Part shown: in pieces, positions 30,259 to 41,341 of the stretch
How the letters are laid out: every line of letters starts with the position of its first letter
How positions within the stretch are numbered: the first letter of the stretch is position 1
Assembly (NCBI GenBank): GCA_030549205.1
Contig: JAUKTV010000002.1
Coordinates: 2,294,001-2,358,000, forward strand
Source: Apiosordaria backusii
Taxonomy: Eukaryota; Ascomycota; Sordariomycetes; Sordariales; Lasiosphaeriaceae
Direction: 5' to 3'
DNA: 64,000 nt
Position numbers and translations under genes: made by a program
Notes under the pieces: generated by a model
What the model saw: the letters and a program-made list of their open reading frames with translations, nothing else
The model's database searches: none
What the model was told of the DNA's origin: nothing

Positions 30259-30773
30259 ATGTCAACCCAACAAACCCACCCCACCATCCCCCTCTACCAC
30301 CCGCCAGCCCCATCACCCCTCTCCCTCCTCGACCCGGACTCCGTAGCGGGGTACAAACTCATCGAGCTACCTCCCGATCTGGTGGCGCTGTTAGAGGGGG
30401 AGAACCCACCTGTGTAAGTCCCCCATCCCCACCCCCTCCCAACACCACCACCCATCCTCCCATCGTTATCATCACTAACTTATCGAGTTGTAGACTAACA
30501 ATCTCCCCCTCCCCAACCTCCGCCCTCCTCAAGATCCCAGCCACATCAAAGTCGTACTCCCTCCGCCAAAAAAACACCTCCAACTCGATCATCATCCTCT
30601 CCCCTACCACATCCCACGACACAGGGGAAAGAACAATAGATGGCGCAGGGGTCAAGGCTATAGCGACTGTTCACGAGACAGTCGAGCTTGTCCCTGTGTC
30701 AGAGGCGAGTGCGGCACCGGAGGTGGTGAAGAAGAGGGGGAAATGGCATGAGAAGTTTGGACGGGGGAGATGA
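30259..30773 (+). CDS. Dcc1-like sister chromatid cohesion protein, short
   Basis: 144 residues from exons 30259-30413 and 30494-30773 (donor GTAAGT, acceptor TAG, phase 2, whole codons). The N-terminal part has the Dcc1 signature: YKLIELPPDLVALLEGENPP, then LTIS...ALLKIPATSKSYSLRQKNTSNSIIIL and a short strand with HETVEL. Dcc1 joins Ctf8 and Ctf18 in the alternative clamp loader that supports cohesion and PCNA loading. Yeast and human Dcc1 are nearly 400 residues and carry C-terminal winged-helix domains; these are absent, and the protein instead ends in a basic KKRGKWHEKFGRGR tail. It may be a naturally short fungal form or a truncated one. Confidence 0.7.
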
Positions 30774-31248
30774 TGACAGGGATATCACGGGGGAGGGACA
30801 AGAGGAGACAATACAACGAAAAATAATGATATAAACATATTCATCCGTGGTTATTATTGCTGTATTTGCGATTTTCTATCTCTGACTTGAGGTCCCGGGA
30901 ATTTGCGTCAGTAGCAGAATGGAATGCGTCCTGAGCAAAACAGGGTACGTCTTCAGCACAACGGAATATGTCCTCAACAAAACATTATAATAGCAAGACA
31001 ACCGAGGCAAGCTGTGGTGAGTGATATTGTGCAACAAGCCAGGCGTCAACAAGGGGGCAATGTAACCCGTCCATCCCAAAGCAAAAAAAGTCTTGTCTTG
31101 TCTTGTCTTCTTCTCTTTCATTGTCCTGTCCTTATCTCTCCCATCCTTCCTATTACTAGACTGTCTCTTCCCCTCCTCCCCCTTTCCTCAGAGCAAGAAG
31201 CAAGGGACTCAAGTCGGAATACCAGACAACCCCCGAATCCTGCCTCCC
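30774..31248. other. Intergenic, no gene seen
   Basis: Non-coding as far as can be seen. Contains tandem-like TCTTG words at 31092-31110 and a repeated CAAAACA...GTCCTCA motif at about 30935-30985. Confidence 0.4.
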
Positions 31249-31486
31249 TACGCTTTGGACGGAAAGGCGAACAGGTACTGGGATTGACGGGAAGGCCTTA
31301 ACAATATTTTTATTAGATAGTCACTAGATCGTCGGTAAGCCTCACAAGATGGTTCAAGGGGCCGCAAAGAATAGTCAATGGGCACAAAAGATGGTTTAAA
31401 AAGCATTTACACACAATCAAAACAGCTAATATTTAGTAGCACAGAAGCTGGGTATGCAACAGCCGCTATTTTGTGTCCACAGCGTG
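31249..31486. mobile_element. Family B inverted-repeat element, copy 1
   Basis: A 238-bp non-coding segment bounded by TACGCTTTGGAC at 31249-31260 and GTCCACAGCGTG at 31475-31486, inverse copies with two mismatches. The same right end closes the second copy (63034-63267, 234 bp). Inside, read on the minus strand, are degenerate 21-bp units of the form AGGCTTACCGACGATCTAGTG that match those in the second copy. Size, ends and interior agree, so I call a miniature inverted-repeat element; superfamily unknown. Flanking 8-mers (TGCCTCCC and CTGCTCCC) are only similar, so no clean target duplication is claimed. Confidence 0.6.
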
Positions 31487-32120
31487 CTGCTCCCCTGAGA
31501 AGCTAACGCTGAAAAAGATAGATACAAAACCCAACCAACCACAACCCAGCCCTCAAATAAATACCATCAACCCATATCATACCCCAAACCCTAAAGGCTA
31601 AGCTACCTTATCGAGCAAAGTAATAAAAAAACAATGAACATTAACAAGTCTCCCCAAGACCCTTTCTGCATAGCCATATATCCATGCAATGCTTCGTGTG
31701 TACTCTCTCTCTCTCTCTCTTCTGAAGTCCAAGTCCCAGGCCAAAACCACCAAGAGATGCAATGAACAAGCAAAAGTTAAAAAAAACACCTCGCTGAACC
31801 CCCAAACCGAGCCCAACCAGACCTCAACTCCCAAGCACCAGACCGAGCCTAAACCAGACCAGATGACCGAGGCACCAAGGCCGCCGCATAGTAAATAAAG
31901 AGTGCCAGATGAGCCAAGCCAGACAAGAAAACGCCGCCGTCGAAAATGAGTCAAGAGAAGAAAACCATGCGGGTAGTCGAAAACCCTCGAAAGGTTGCAC
32001 TGTTGTTGCACTGGTCCCTCTTCACTCCCAATGCATGCCCCCATTGTAACAAAAGTAAAACCGGGATAAGATAGCCAGACCTCCAAAAGCCACAAAAACA
32101 CCAGGCATATTCTTGTTGGG
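31487..32120. other. Intergenic with a CT dinucleotide run
   Basis: Downstream region of the RBR ligase gene. A (CT)9 run lies at 31703-31720. A minus-strand open frame covers 31598-32101 but has no family features and overlaps the ligase 3' region, so it is not called. Confidence 0.5.
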
Positions 32121-35057
32121 CTACAGCCCAGAAATATATGGCCGCCCCCTAGGCTGGTTATTATTCCTCGGTGGTGCCGGCGGCGACGCTGTCAGATCAA
32201 TCATATTGTCCATCCGCGCGCCCGGGATTGCTTGCGGTCCCTGACCGGCCCCAGCATTATTAGCATTATGGTTGTTCGCCTGGACGATGTGAGGATGCCT
32301 CACATCAAAAAGACCTCCGGCCGCCGCAGGTGGTGCGAACAGCCCTCCCGGAATCTGGGCTGGGTCAAAAGGGCGAGGAACGGCGGGGAATGGGGCGCCT
32401 TGCGGAAAGCGGTTAAGCTGAGCTTGCATATGCTGCTGGCGAAGCTGTTGCATCTGCTGAGCTCTCTGGGCTGCGTCCAGCTGTAATCTCTGGGCCTGAA
32501 GTCGATCGAGCTGCGCACGTGCTGCGTCCACCTCTGCTCTCTGCGCCTCGAGCTGCTCTCGTGCCCTATCCGCCTCAGCCTGCACACGTGCGACTGCATC
32601 GGCGTGTACGGCCTCGCCCACCTGCCTCATTCTTTCCGCGTTTCGACGAGCCATCCGCTGCTGCTCCATTTCCAAGTCCAAGCCCAATTGCTGCCGCCTC
32701 ATGTTCATTCCCGCCAACTGCTCCATTTGTTGCAGCGCCAATTCATTGGGTCGTGGAATCGGGGCGGGGATTGGTGCGGCCGCGTGAAACGCTATCGGAC
32801 CGGGCTGCGGCACCATGGGGAGTTGCGGCGGGAAATTCGCGGGCATCCTTCTAGGACCCGGATTAGCAGCTGCGCGTCTTGACTCGTCTTCCTTGACCTT
32901 GTCGGAGAAGTGAATGTTGAGGAGCGAGGCGTCAACATCAGGGTTCGCCTCGGCCACCCTCTTGCGGGCCGCCTCTTCGGCATCGCGAACTTCTTGGGCG
33001 TGGCGTTGGTCAACACTGTCGAATAGCGGGCAGTTGCCGCGTTTTCCACCGCGAGCTGTGTCGTCAAAATGGGCGTAGTCACAAGACTTGGAGCAGACAT
33101 AGCACTGGATGTTTCTACAGCCATTTCTTGTGCACGTCATCTTGTTGCAGCCATTTTCCTTGATAAATGGTGTTTTGCCTGCTTCCTGTCAGCTTCATTG
33201 TCTACTAGAAAATAATAATATTCCTTACATTTGTTGCAAGTCCGAATCATGGCAGCAGACATGGCTTCTTCGATCTCACGTCGCGCAGAGAGGCCATTCT
33301 CGCGCGCAACTTCTTCGCAGCTCTTCGGGATATGCGTCTCCTGTCGACAGAGCCGACAGCTGACGACACCACACTCCTCACTCTCACACCGAAACTCCTT
33401 GTTCTCTTCCACCGGCGGATAGTCGGCCGCATACGGACAAAATGGGCACGTTTCGAGTGTCTCGATACCGGCCATGCGAAGGACGGCTTCTTGTTCAATG
33501 CGGTCAAGCGCCATGGTCAGCTTCTCGTCGAGGAACAGGTCCTTCTGGCTCTTGTTGAATGTGCCCTGGCAGCCGTCCGTCGACATGCAGTTTAGTTGAT
33601 ACTTGGAAAGGCCAACCTGGTTCTCGGCCATGCGCTTCATACACTCTCGGCAGAACCAATGAACGGTCTCGGCGTTGCAGTGTACCATTCGATTCTGCGC
33701 AAAGTCACCAAAGCAACACCCACACTCGGCGATACTGCCGTCGGCTTGTGCTCGTGCATAATTGGCCGCCTCCTCCGCTTCTTCCGCCTGCTTCGCTCTC
33801 GCCTTGGCAGCTTTGGCTTCGCAAACCCCGCGGGCAGCTTTGAAGTCTTCTAGCGCGCCCTTTTCTCCATCTTCGCTGGTTGCGGAGAGTGCGCTGATGA
33901 CCTCTGTGATGGTAGTTCTGGTCTTGGTTGTCGTCTTCTTTCGCCAGGCTGATTTTTCTTGCATAGCTTCCGTGTCCAAAGCAAGATATGTTGGATAAAC
34001 GCTGTGGTTATGCGCTTTTAGTTGTTGCTCTATATTCTTGACCCTGAAGTCTGCGAACTCGGCCACCAGGAGAGCCTTGCTGCTAGGGGGTTAGAGATCT
34101 GTACGCTTAGTTAGGAATGTGTGCACCACTTACGCAGCCGCCTTGTACTTTTTGAAGTACTCTGGGGGTTTGCCTTGGTGCCTTGGCTCGGCCTCGAACT
34201 TCTTACGGAGCTCCTCTTCGTCATCTTCGTGGGTGTCTGCTCGTTTTCGCTTCAGAGATTTGGAGCGCTTGGGGTACTTAACCCCCTTCTCTTGCTGATC
34301 AAGAATGTGCTCGATGATGCCCTGAGCTGTCCATGTCCGACTTTCGGCCGTTTTCCGCAGATAGTCGGGGCATATGTCGGGGAAGAAGTCACGCGCAGCC
34401 TTTTCGCATTCTTCTGTGCTCAGCTCTGGATCTACGTCACCCTGTGACCGGCGCACCACTGGCATTTCCTGGGCTTCGTCGACGTCGTCTTGGCGCCTGT
34501 ATATGTTGTCAGAGGTTTTGTCAGTCTGCGGCGACTCGTTGTCCTGATGGTGCTGCGGCTCGTTTAAGCTTTGGTGGTGGGAGTGGCCTCGAAGAGACTT
34601 CCGCAAACGAGCCCGGGGCTTTTTGGGAGGTGGTTCTTGTGCATTGTGTTTCTGTTTGGAGTAGACACTGCCCATGGTCCTGTGAAAACAGTCCCGGCGG
34701 ACTGGAAGGCTGGGGGCGGAGATGCGCGAGAGTGGGAAGACTCCTCTTTTGGAATGCAGGAGGAGACAAACACTCGAGGTAATCCAACAGCTTGAATTGT
34801 GCTGGAAAGAAAGAACTCAAAGTCCGCCGCGGCTTGAGCATAGTTGCTGCGCCATGGGTGCAGTTTGCCGTGGGACTACCACATGTGATACTTTGGCTTC
34901 CAAGAAGAAGAACTACTTACAGAGGATTACCAAAGTGACGCTCAAGGACCAAATCGAGGTCTGGGAGATGTCCTATATCGTCAAACAGAAACTGGTCGTC
35001 AGGCTGCTGGGCTTGTTGCTGTCCGAAAAGCTGATTGAGAAAAGCGTCGTCGTCCAT
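32121..35057 (-). CDS. RBR-type E3 ubiquitin ligase, RNF216/TRIAD3-like
   Basis: Proposed 863 residues in four exons: 35057-34921, 34679-34134, 34079-33229, 33178-32121; all phases fit. RING1 begins CGCCFGDFAQNRMVHCN...HWFCRECM, the IBR follows (TCPFCPYAADYPP...CGVVSCRLCRQETH), and RING2 reads CNKCKTPFIKENGCNKMTC with the catalytic Cys in KMTC, then QCYVCSKSCDYAHFDD, as in RNF216 where the last ligands include His. The protein transfers ubiquitin through a Cys thioester. The C-terminal 250 residues form a Gln/Glu/Arg-rich coiled coil followed by Pro/Asn-rich disorder. An in-frame ATG at 34675 could start a shorter form; the extra 5' exon is acidic (MDDDAFLNQLFG start) and has good GTAAGT/CAG borders. 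Confidence 0.85.
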
Positions 35058-36715
35058 GTTAGGGATTGGAAGACGCAGTCCTGATCATGCTCAGGAGCTT
35101 CGAAGGATGTGAAGGAGGGAAACCGCCCCGCAACACCTAGGACCTGGAGCAGCCAAGTTGAAGCTTGATATTACGAGCAAAAGGAGGGGAGAGGGAGTGA
35201 ATGGCGGCGACTCGTGTACGGCGGTAAGGTTATGGGGTAGGTAGTGGCAGGCACAAGCTTCAGATGAGGCTGGCTGACTGGGACGTGGGTGGGTTGTTCA
35301 CTGCGCAACGAGAACACCTTCCTCGGAGAACAGCGAGCGCGCCCGTCTCTAATTAACCAACAAGACCGACCGGCTTCCAGAGCAGGCGGGCACAAAAAAT
35401 ATCCTGCTCAAGAGCCTCCTGGAAAGAGCGGCGACTGGGCCGACATGACATGGCAGTTTTATGGGGGAAAAAGAGACTTAGAGTAGATGATCAGGAGGAG
35501 AAGTGAGCCCGGATTTGGTGTTGCTCCAAGTTACCTAGGTACACTACCTTAGAGCAGGCATGGGCTGCTGCACGGGCCCTTGTAGCTTCATTCCAAGGGG
35601 TAATTACAGCGGATTACCTGCCCCCACAACAAACACATGATGCCTGCTCGTAATCCCACGTATTTCTTGCATACCAACAATACCTCCCATTCGTCCATGT
35701 TGAGCGGCTGTTGGCGGGCATGGTGTGGCACCTGATGTCAAACTCACATGCTCGGAAAGTGCTGCTAACAATCTTATCGGTGAGGCACCAAAGATTCCGC
35801 CTGCAGTTGATAGCGCCTTAGCACTCAAGCACTCAAATTTCCCGAACCCGGCACGCCGGATCGACCCACCATTAACCCCGGCAGCGACAGGGGGACCCGG
35901 GAGAGATCATTCCGATAAAAGAATACCTTACTGACTTTCCCGATAACTCTGCATTTTCACCTCACATTGTCCTCTGGTAGTGTATCCGGGGCTAAAACCC
36001 ATGTCATCGGGCGTGAGCCTGTGCCACCAGCCTGGACATTTCACCGGCGTCTCCACTGAAAACCACATGGACAAGCTTCAGAGGGCGAGGGGACGTCACA
36101 CAAAATGCAACAACCGGTAACCTTTACGCCCAGGTTATCTGCCTACCCTCAACTTTGAGTCCACGTCTCCCAACAAAACAAATGACAGCCAAAATCTATC
36201 TTTCTGTCAATGGAAGGTACTCGCCTCCTCAACCCATAATTATGTCTTGGAAGCCCAACACACAACCGCAATCGATCGATCATTCTCAGCATTTCCCTCT
36301 GCTCGCGAATACGAAATATGACCTGTCACTTTTCTGTTTGATGACATGTACCATTCAATTACCAGCACACCCACCACCGATCCTTTCCTGCCCCCAAGAG
36401 CTCTCAGCTCACCTATCACCCACCACACCCTTCCCCATCGAGGATCACATCTTGCATTAGCCTTGCATGAACGACAGGAAATATGAACGTGATAGCAGGT
36501 GTTTATGCATCGACTCGGCGCTGACAAGAACCACCCCCCACACCCCCCCCCCCCCCTCCAAACCCTGCTGTGCGCTCCATCCCGCGCTGCTGGCTTCCCA
36601 TAACAGAACTTAGACTTCCCCGCAAACCTGCCGTCTCTACCCGGAATTCTGACAATTGCATTATCGAAGCAGAGGTTGCGCTGTATGATACCTGGTACAT
36701 TTGTACATAATCGCC
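35058..36715. other. Long intergenic region, no gene seen
   Basis: About 1.65 kb between the 5' end of the RBR gene and the 3' end of Rad4. It contains a run of 14 C at 36543-36556, an AGGTAC palindrome-like word at about 35540, and no supported coding region on either strand. Confidence 0.5.
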
Positions 36716-39700
36716 TCACTCATCGTCCCCAGAATCTGGAACCTCGTATTCGTCCTCGCTGTCCTCCTCCTCGGAGCTGCCTGTTGACGCAACGTTTCGC
36801 CTCCCCCTCCTCCGGCTTGTAGACGTAGCGCGCGCCTTTCCCGCCTTTCCCACCTTTCCCGGCGCCTTCCGCCTGCCACTAGTCCTCGGAGGCGCTTTAC
36901 TTTTCGAGATTGGCGGGGGCGACAGCGACATTGGCTTCTGCCTCATCACCACGCGATTGTCCACATCACCATGCTCAATCTCAAGTACATCCTCCCCATC
37001 ATCATCCTCATCATCCGGATCAACGGTAGGGAAATACCCCGAAGTCGTGCGCCCTCCCTCCTCCTCATCCTCATGGCTGTCTGGCAAGAAACCCCCACCC
37101 ATGTCATCCTCATCGTACCCCTCCGGTAAGAACCCCCCTGCCATCCCATCATTATCAGCCTCACACTTACCCGCCCCCTCTCCCATCGCCGCATGCACAT
37201 CATCCCCTCCTGCACCCCCCTTCCCAAAAACCTCCACCCCTTGTTCCTCCGTTACATCTCCATACTCCCCCTTTAATCGCTCTACAATCCTCAACCCCAT
37301 CAACATCTTCCTCCACAACCCCAGCGCCCCCTTCCTCCTCTTCTCATCCTCCTTCCTTTTCCTTTCCATCTCATCCTTCTCCAGCTCCTCCATCATCCGA
37401 TCATAATACTCCTCTGCCACCACAACCCCCTGTATAACCGGCACCGCCATCCGATGTCCAAACTCAAAATCCACCACCGCCTCAGCGTAATCCACCCCCA
37501 ACCTCTTCGCAACCCTCATCGCCCCCCGATAAGGGATATGCACCGCCCCCTCGGGGCACATAGTCGGGACAAACAAGTCAATATTCCCGTATTCATTCTT
37601 TGGTATTTTCCCATCTTGAATAGGCTCGGGAATGATCCAGTCTGTCTGGTCGTAGCTATACAACCCCTGCAAAACCTTTTCTCCTGTCGCCATCTCCGCC
37701 TCGGCGATTTCCCTCCTGCGGTTGGTGGTCGCTGCTCGGTAGGGTACCCTCTTGAGGGGCTGTTCTCCCGGCTTAGGAGCCCGGCCTTGCTTGTGCCATG
37801 TCTCCGCGGATTTGACTTGCACCACGTCTTTTCGTGAATAGACTGGTTCCTCCTCTACTGTTTTGCCAGCGGCCTTTTTGTTCTTGGATTGAATAAACAT
37901 CTTGACTGGCTTCGCGGTGGGTAAAAGCGCTTCTTCCCGCTTGAGGTGGCGCGCGAGGACAAACTCCTTGGATTGCTTGTAGTACTGCAGTGTCTCCTCC
38001 CCTTCTTTGACGGGTTTTATCTCCCGTTCGGCGGGTTTGAGATCGGTGATATCCTCGTGCTTGTCTGCTTCTGTCAGGGGGTGAAGGTTATCCCTGCCTC
38101 GAACATAGGAATTCATCACCCTCTTGAACCAATCGTACTGCTCGTACCTCGCTACTTTGCCATTCCTATCATACACAGGGATTTTTTCTGGCGGTAAACG
38201 ATTCCCTTTTGTGCGGCCGGGGAGTTGCTGGCGTTTGAGGTAGCGCACCGTGACGTCTTTGGCTGTGCCGTCGGGGTTGTGGGCGATGATGTAGGAAACC
38301 ACCTGGCGGGCCTTGTCGGCTTTGGCGCCGCGGGGCTCGAATGATTCGATCAGCTCTCGGTTGGTGGCGATGATGTTTTTGACTAGGGGGTCGAGGGGGA
38401 GGTATTTGTTTGCGACGGGGGAGAGGGCTTCGGTCCAGTAGTGGGGGTAGTCGAGGTCGGTGTCGTGCTGCTTTGCTTTGGGTTTCGTGGGGGATGTTTG
38501 GGGGGGTGGAGAGGGAGAGGGGGAGATGATGAGATCGTCGGAGTCGGAGAGGGACTCGAGGTCGGAGGATGGTCCTGGTGGTTTTTGGGAGTGGCGTGTT
38601 GATCTTGTACTCTTGGGGGCTTTGGTGGGTGTTTTTCTCGAGGGAGGCGCAGTCGGTTTGGTAACCGAGGCGGGTGTCTTTTTCTCAGGAACATCCTCCG
38701 AGGTGTAGTCCTCCTCCTTTTCAGGCTCGGCCTCCTCGAGTTTATTCCACCCGAACCCCAGCGGCTGCAAACTAGCCACCAACCTCGCCTCGATTCCCAG
38801 CCCTCGTAGCAAAGCAGTGAATAACTGTGCTCCTACATCTCGACTGCCGGTGCACTCCTGTGCGCACTTTCTGAACCCTTCCAAACCAACAATCTTCTCC
38901 CCAAACCTGTCTTGATCATTCCCCTCCTGCTGCTTGTATGCCTTGGTGATCCTATCCAGCCTCTCCAAGGACATGTACCCTTGCTTCCTCAACCCCGGCG
39001 CGGTAATCTTGAACCTTTGCCTCCACCACGCAGTCAACACTTTCATCAACCTGAACAGGGGATCGCCATGTGACATGTCCACAGCGCCTTTTTCAAGTTG
39101 CTTAGCTGCATCACCCCATTCCCTTCCCTTTGCTGCATTCCCCCTCCCCTTGCCATTCACAGCCGGTTTCCCCTTTGGTAGTGGCCGCTCCTCTGGTAGA
39201 ATTTCCAACCCACTGTTTCTCCTCCACCTCTCCACTTCCTCCCACAACCTAGCAGGTAAATGCGAGATCATAACCGCCTTCACCTCCTCATCACTCGCCC
39301 ATGCATTCCGCAAGGCGTTATGCCATAGTAGTAGCTGGACATGAACACAATGCGCAGCGATGCGAATCTTGCGTTCTAGCTTTGACGGGCCTTTTTTCCC
39401 GAGAGCAGCGGCGAGGTTGATGCGCGTGTCGCGGACGAGGGTCAAGTCGAGGTCGCCTGTTGGGATGGCGACGTCTGCTGCTGGAGGGGGCGGGGCGGGG
39501 ATGTCTTCGAATTCGATGTCCTCGTCGTCATCATCGTCATCGGAGGGCGAGGAGAGCTTGCTTTGGGGGAGGAGGACGTCTTCAAAGTCGGCGGAGGAGA
39601 GGGAGGTTAGGGAGCTGGTGCTGGAGGAGTCCTCGCTGTCGTCTATTTGCTGGAGAGAGGTTTTGGTTGAGGAGCGGGGGGTGGAACTTGCGTCGAGGTC

Positions 39701-39832
39701 GTCGAATAATGTTGGTTTGCGAGGGGGAGCTATTTGTTTCTTCTGTTGGGACTTTTGCTTCTTGGTCTTGGGTTCAGGGGCTGGAGGGGGGGAGTGAGAG
39801 CGGAGTCGTTTTCGGGGGATGTATGGTGGCAT
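36716..39832 (-). CDS. rad4: Rad4/XPC-type DNA damage recognition protein
   Basis: Single-exon gene of 1038 residues from MPPYIPRKRL (ATG at 39832). The N-terminal third is acidic and disordered. The transglutaminase-like domain spans HCVHVQLLLWHNALRNAW to ARLVASLQPLGFGW, split by a linker, and continues at DYPHYWTEALSPVANKYLPLDP. The three beta-hairpin domains follow (VTVRYLKRQQLPGRTKGNRL; LKREEALLPTAKPV; YSYDQTDWIIPEPIQDGKIP then GNIDLFVPTMCPEGAVHIPY). The C-terminus is Asp/Glu- and Ser-rich. With Rad23 it senses helix-distorting lesions and starts global nucleotide excision repair in the nucleus. All domains are present. The coding strand is C-rich in the 5' part and G-rich in the 3' part. 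Confidence 0.95.
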   Translation of the reverse strand: MPPYIPRKRLRSHSPPPAPEPKTKKQKSQQKKQIAPPRKPTLFDDLDASSTPRSSTKTSLQQIDDSEDSSSTSSLTSLSSADFEDVLLPQSKLSSPSDDDDDDEDIEFEDIPAPPPPAADVAIPTGDLDLTLVRDTRINLAAALGKKGPSKLERKIRIAAHCVHVQLLLWHNALRNAWASDEEVKAVMISHLPARLWEEVERWRRNSGLEILPEERPLPKGKPAVNGKGRGNAAKGREWGDAAKQLEKGAVDMSHGDPLFRLMKVLTAWWRQRFKITAPGLRKQGYMSLERLDRITKAYKQQEGNDQDRFGEKIVGLEGFRKCAQECTGSRDVGAQLFTALLRGLGIEARLVASLQPLGFGWNKLEEAEPEKEEDYTSEDVPEKKTPASVTKPTAPPSRKTPTKAPKSTRSTRHSQKPPGPSSDLESLSDSDDLIISPSPSPPPQTSPTKPKAKQHDTDLDYPHYWTEALSPVANKYLPLDPLVKNIIATNRELIESFEPRGAKADKARQVVSYIIAHNPDGTAKDVTVRYLKRQQLPGRTKGNRLPPEKIPVYDRNGKVARYEQYDWFKRVMNSYVRGRDNLHPLTEADKHEDITDLKPAEREIKPVKEGEETLQYYKQSKEFVLARHLKREEALLPTAKPVKMFIQSKNKKAAGKTVEEEPVYSRKDVVQVKSAETWHKQGRAPKPGEQPLKRVPYRAATTNRRREIAEAEMATGEKVLQGLYSYDQTDWIIPEPIQDGKIPKNEYGNIDLFVPTMCPEGAVHIPYRGAMRVAKRLGVDYAEAVVDFEFGHRMAVPVIQGVVVAEEYYDRMMEELEKDEMERKRKEDEKRRKGALGLWRKMLMGLRIVERLKGEYGDVTEEQGVEVFGKGGAGGDDVHAAMGEGAGKCEADNDGMAGGFLPEGYDEDDMGGGFLPDSHEDEEEGGRTTSGYFPTVDPDDEDDDGEDVLEIEHGDVDNRVVMRQKPMSLSPPPISKSKAPPRTSGRRKAPGKVGKAGKARATSTSRRRGRRNVASTGSSEEEDSEDEYEVPDSGDDE

Positions 39833-40351
39833 TTTGGATGTTGGATAGAATAGAGTCGACGACCATGATGTGCAGGTGAACAAGTGAAAGGGGTATGTTT
39901 ATGTTGGTGGTTGAAAGAGAGTCATTCTGTCGATCGTTGGTAGCCTTGTCAATCCGTCTCAATCGCTTGCCTTGCAGCAACGATGACGCGCATTCCAGGG
40001 ACGGGAGACGCGACTGACCCTAACCCTTGGAGATGAAATGTCTTGGCAGGGCGCCGAGCTAAAGTGATCGGCAGCGGCCCCGGTCCGTTCCCCACTCTTC
40101 CCCGCCAAATCAATGGATGGTTTCCAGATCGTTCCAGGCTGACGGACAGGCAACACCGCCTTACGCCGCCTTACGATTGCGCCTCATTTTATTCCATATT
40201 CGACATCAGCCTTCTTCCATCAACCTTCCATTCTCTTGGTCAGCCAATTTTGCACCTCTTCGGAGCCCCGACCCGCGCGACACTCTTTTCTCCGCCACTC
40301 CCCCGAATACAAAACACCACCCCGTCCATCACCATCACCTCCTCCACCACC
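39833..40351. promoter_or_regulatory. Bidirectional upstream region, Rad4 and AN1 zinc-finger gene
   Basis: 519 bp between the divergent start codons at 39832 and 40352. Shared promoter by geometry. No TATA box is obvious; a direct repeat of CGCCTTACG lies at 40158-40176. Confidence 0.5.
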
Positions 40352-41341
40352 ATGACCTCCCCAAACTCAGGAAAAGAAACCGAAACCTCCTACCTCGCCA
40401 TGTCCCCCGCAGCCCTCGCCGCCCGCGGCACCGACGACGCCGCCCTCATCGGCTCCCACTGCCAATACCCCCCCTGCAACCAACTAGACTTCCTCCCGTT
40501 CAAATGCCAATCCTGCTCCCAAACCTACTGCTCCGACCACCGAACCGAAGACGGCCACGACTGCACCCACAAAGGCGCTTGGGCCACTCGCAAACGCCTA
40601 GCCGAGCAATCCAAACCCTCCCTCGGCGGCCACAAACCAGTCCGTGACCGCGACGTCTTGTATGCGAAACCCTGCGCGGAAGGAACCTGCAAAACCACCA
40701 TCGGCACTTCTCTCGTCCCCGGGGTGCATTGCTCCGCTTGTCGACGAGATTACTGCCTTAAACACCGCCTCGAAGAAGACCACGACTGCAAATCCAAACC
40801 CCCGTTGGGAGCGCGAGCAACGACACTAGCTGCGCAGCAGGCGGCCATAACCAACAAAGCTACCTCCGCTCTTGAACGGCTAAAACTCTGGGGTGCCTCC
40901 AAGAAGGAACAGTATAAAGACTCGCGGGCTGCGAAAGCCGCCGGGCCGGGGGGGCTTAATTCAAAGGGGCAGACGAAGCTAGTCGCGGTGAATACCCTCA
41001 AGAAAACCGCCAAGGGGGATGCGAAAATACCGCCGGAGAAGAGGGTGTACTTGTATGTTGAAGCAGAAAACGAGACGGCCAAGGCCAAGATCCCAAAGGG
41101 GGAGTTCTTTTTCAGTCAGGACTGGGTGGTGGGACGGATGCTTGATTCTGCGGCAGCCAGCTTGCAAGTGCAGAATATTAATAATAGGTCGGATAAGGAG
41201 GAGGATAAGCTGAGGGTTTTTCATGTGGAAGGGGGGAGGATATTGGATTTTGGGGAGAAGTTGGGGACGGCGCTGGTGAGTGGGAATACGGTTGTGCTGT
41301 TGAGAGGGGTGGGGGCGCCGGAGGATTTGATAAAGGTTTGA
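40352..41341 (+). CDS. AN1 zinc-finger protein, Cuz1/ZFAND1-like
   Basis: Intronless, 329 residues. Two AN1-type zinc fingers lie near residues 35-75 and 105-150: CQYPPCNQLDFLPFKCQSC...YCSDHRTEDGHDC and CAEGTCKTT...VHCSACRRDYCLKHRLEEDHDC. The C-terminal 90 residues form a ubiquitin-like domain (VYLYVEAEN...FFFSQDWVVGRMLDSAAASL...VVLLRG). This layout is that of Cuz1/ZFAND1, which links Cdc48/p97 and the proteasome during arsenite and proteotoxic stress. The start MTSPNSGKE is the only ATG with a good upstream context. The coding strand switches from C-rich to G-rich after about 41000. Divergent from rad4. Confidence 0.9.
   Translation: MTSPNSGKETETSYLAMSPAALAARGTDDAALIGSHCQYPPCNQLDFLPFKCQSCSQTYCSDHRTEDGHDCTHKGAWATRKRLAEQSKPSLGGHKPVRDRDVLYAKPCAEGTCKTTIGTSLVPGVHCSACRRDYCLKHRLEEDHDCKSKPPLGARATTLAAQQAAITNKATSALERLKLWGASKKEQYKDSRAAKAAGPGGLNSKGQTKLVAVNTLKKTAKGDAKIPPEKRVYLYVEAENETAKAKIPKGEFFFSQDWVVGRMLDSAAASLQVQNINNRSDKEEDKLRVFHVEGGRILDFGEKLGTALVSGNTVVLLRGVGAPEDLIKV

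Noticed and set aside
31598..32101. Trp/Leu-rich minus-strand frame downstream of the RBR ligase
   Set aside because: No ATG context, splice sites or homology features, and it lies in the ligase 3' region.
36957..39879. Long plus-strand frames opposite rad4
   Set aside because: Shadows of the strongly skewed codon use on the coding strand; low-complexity Ser/Pro products with no family features.
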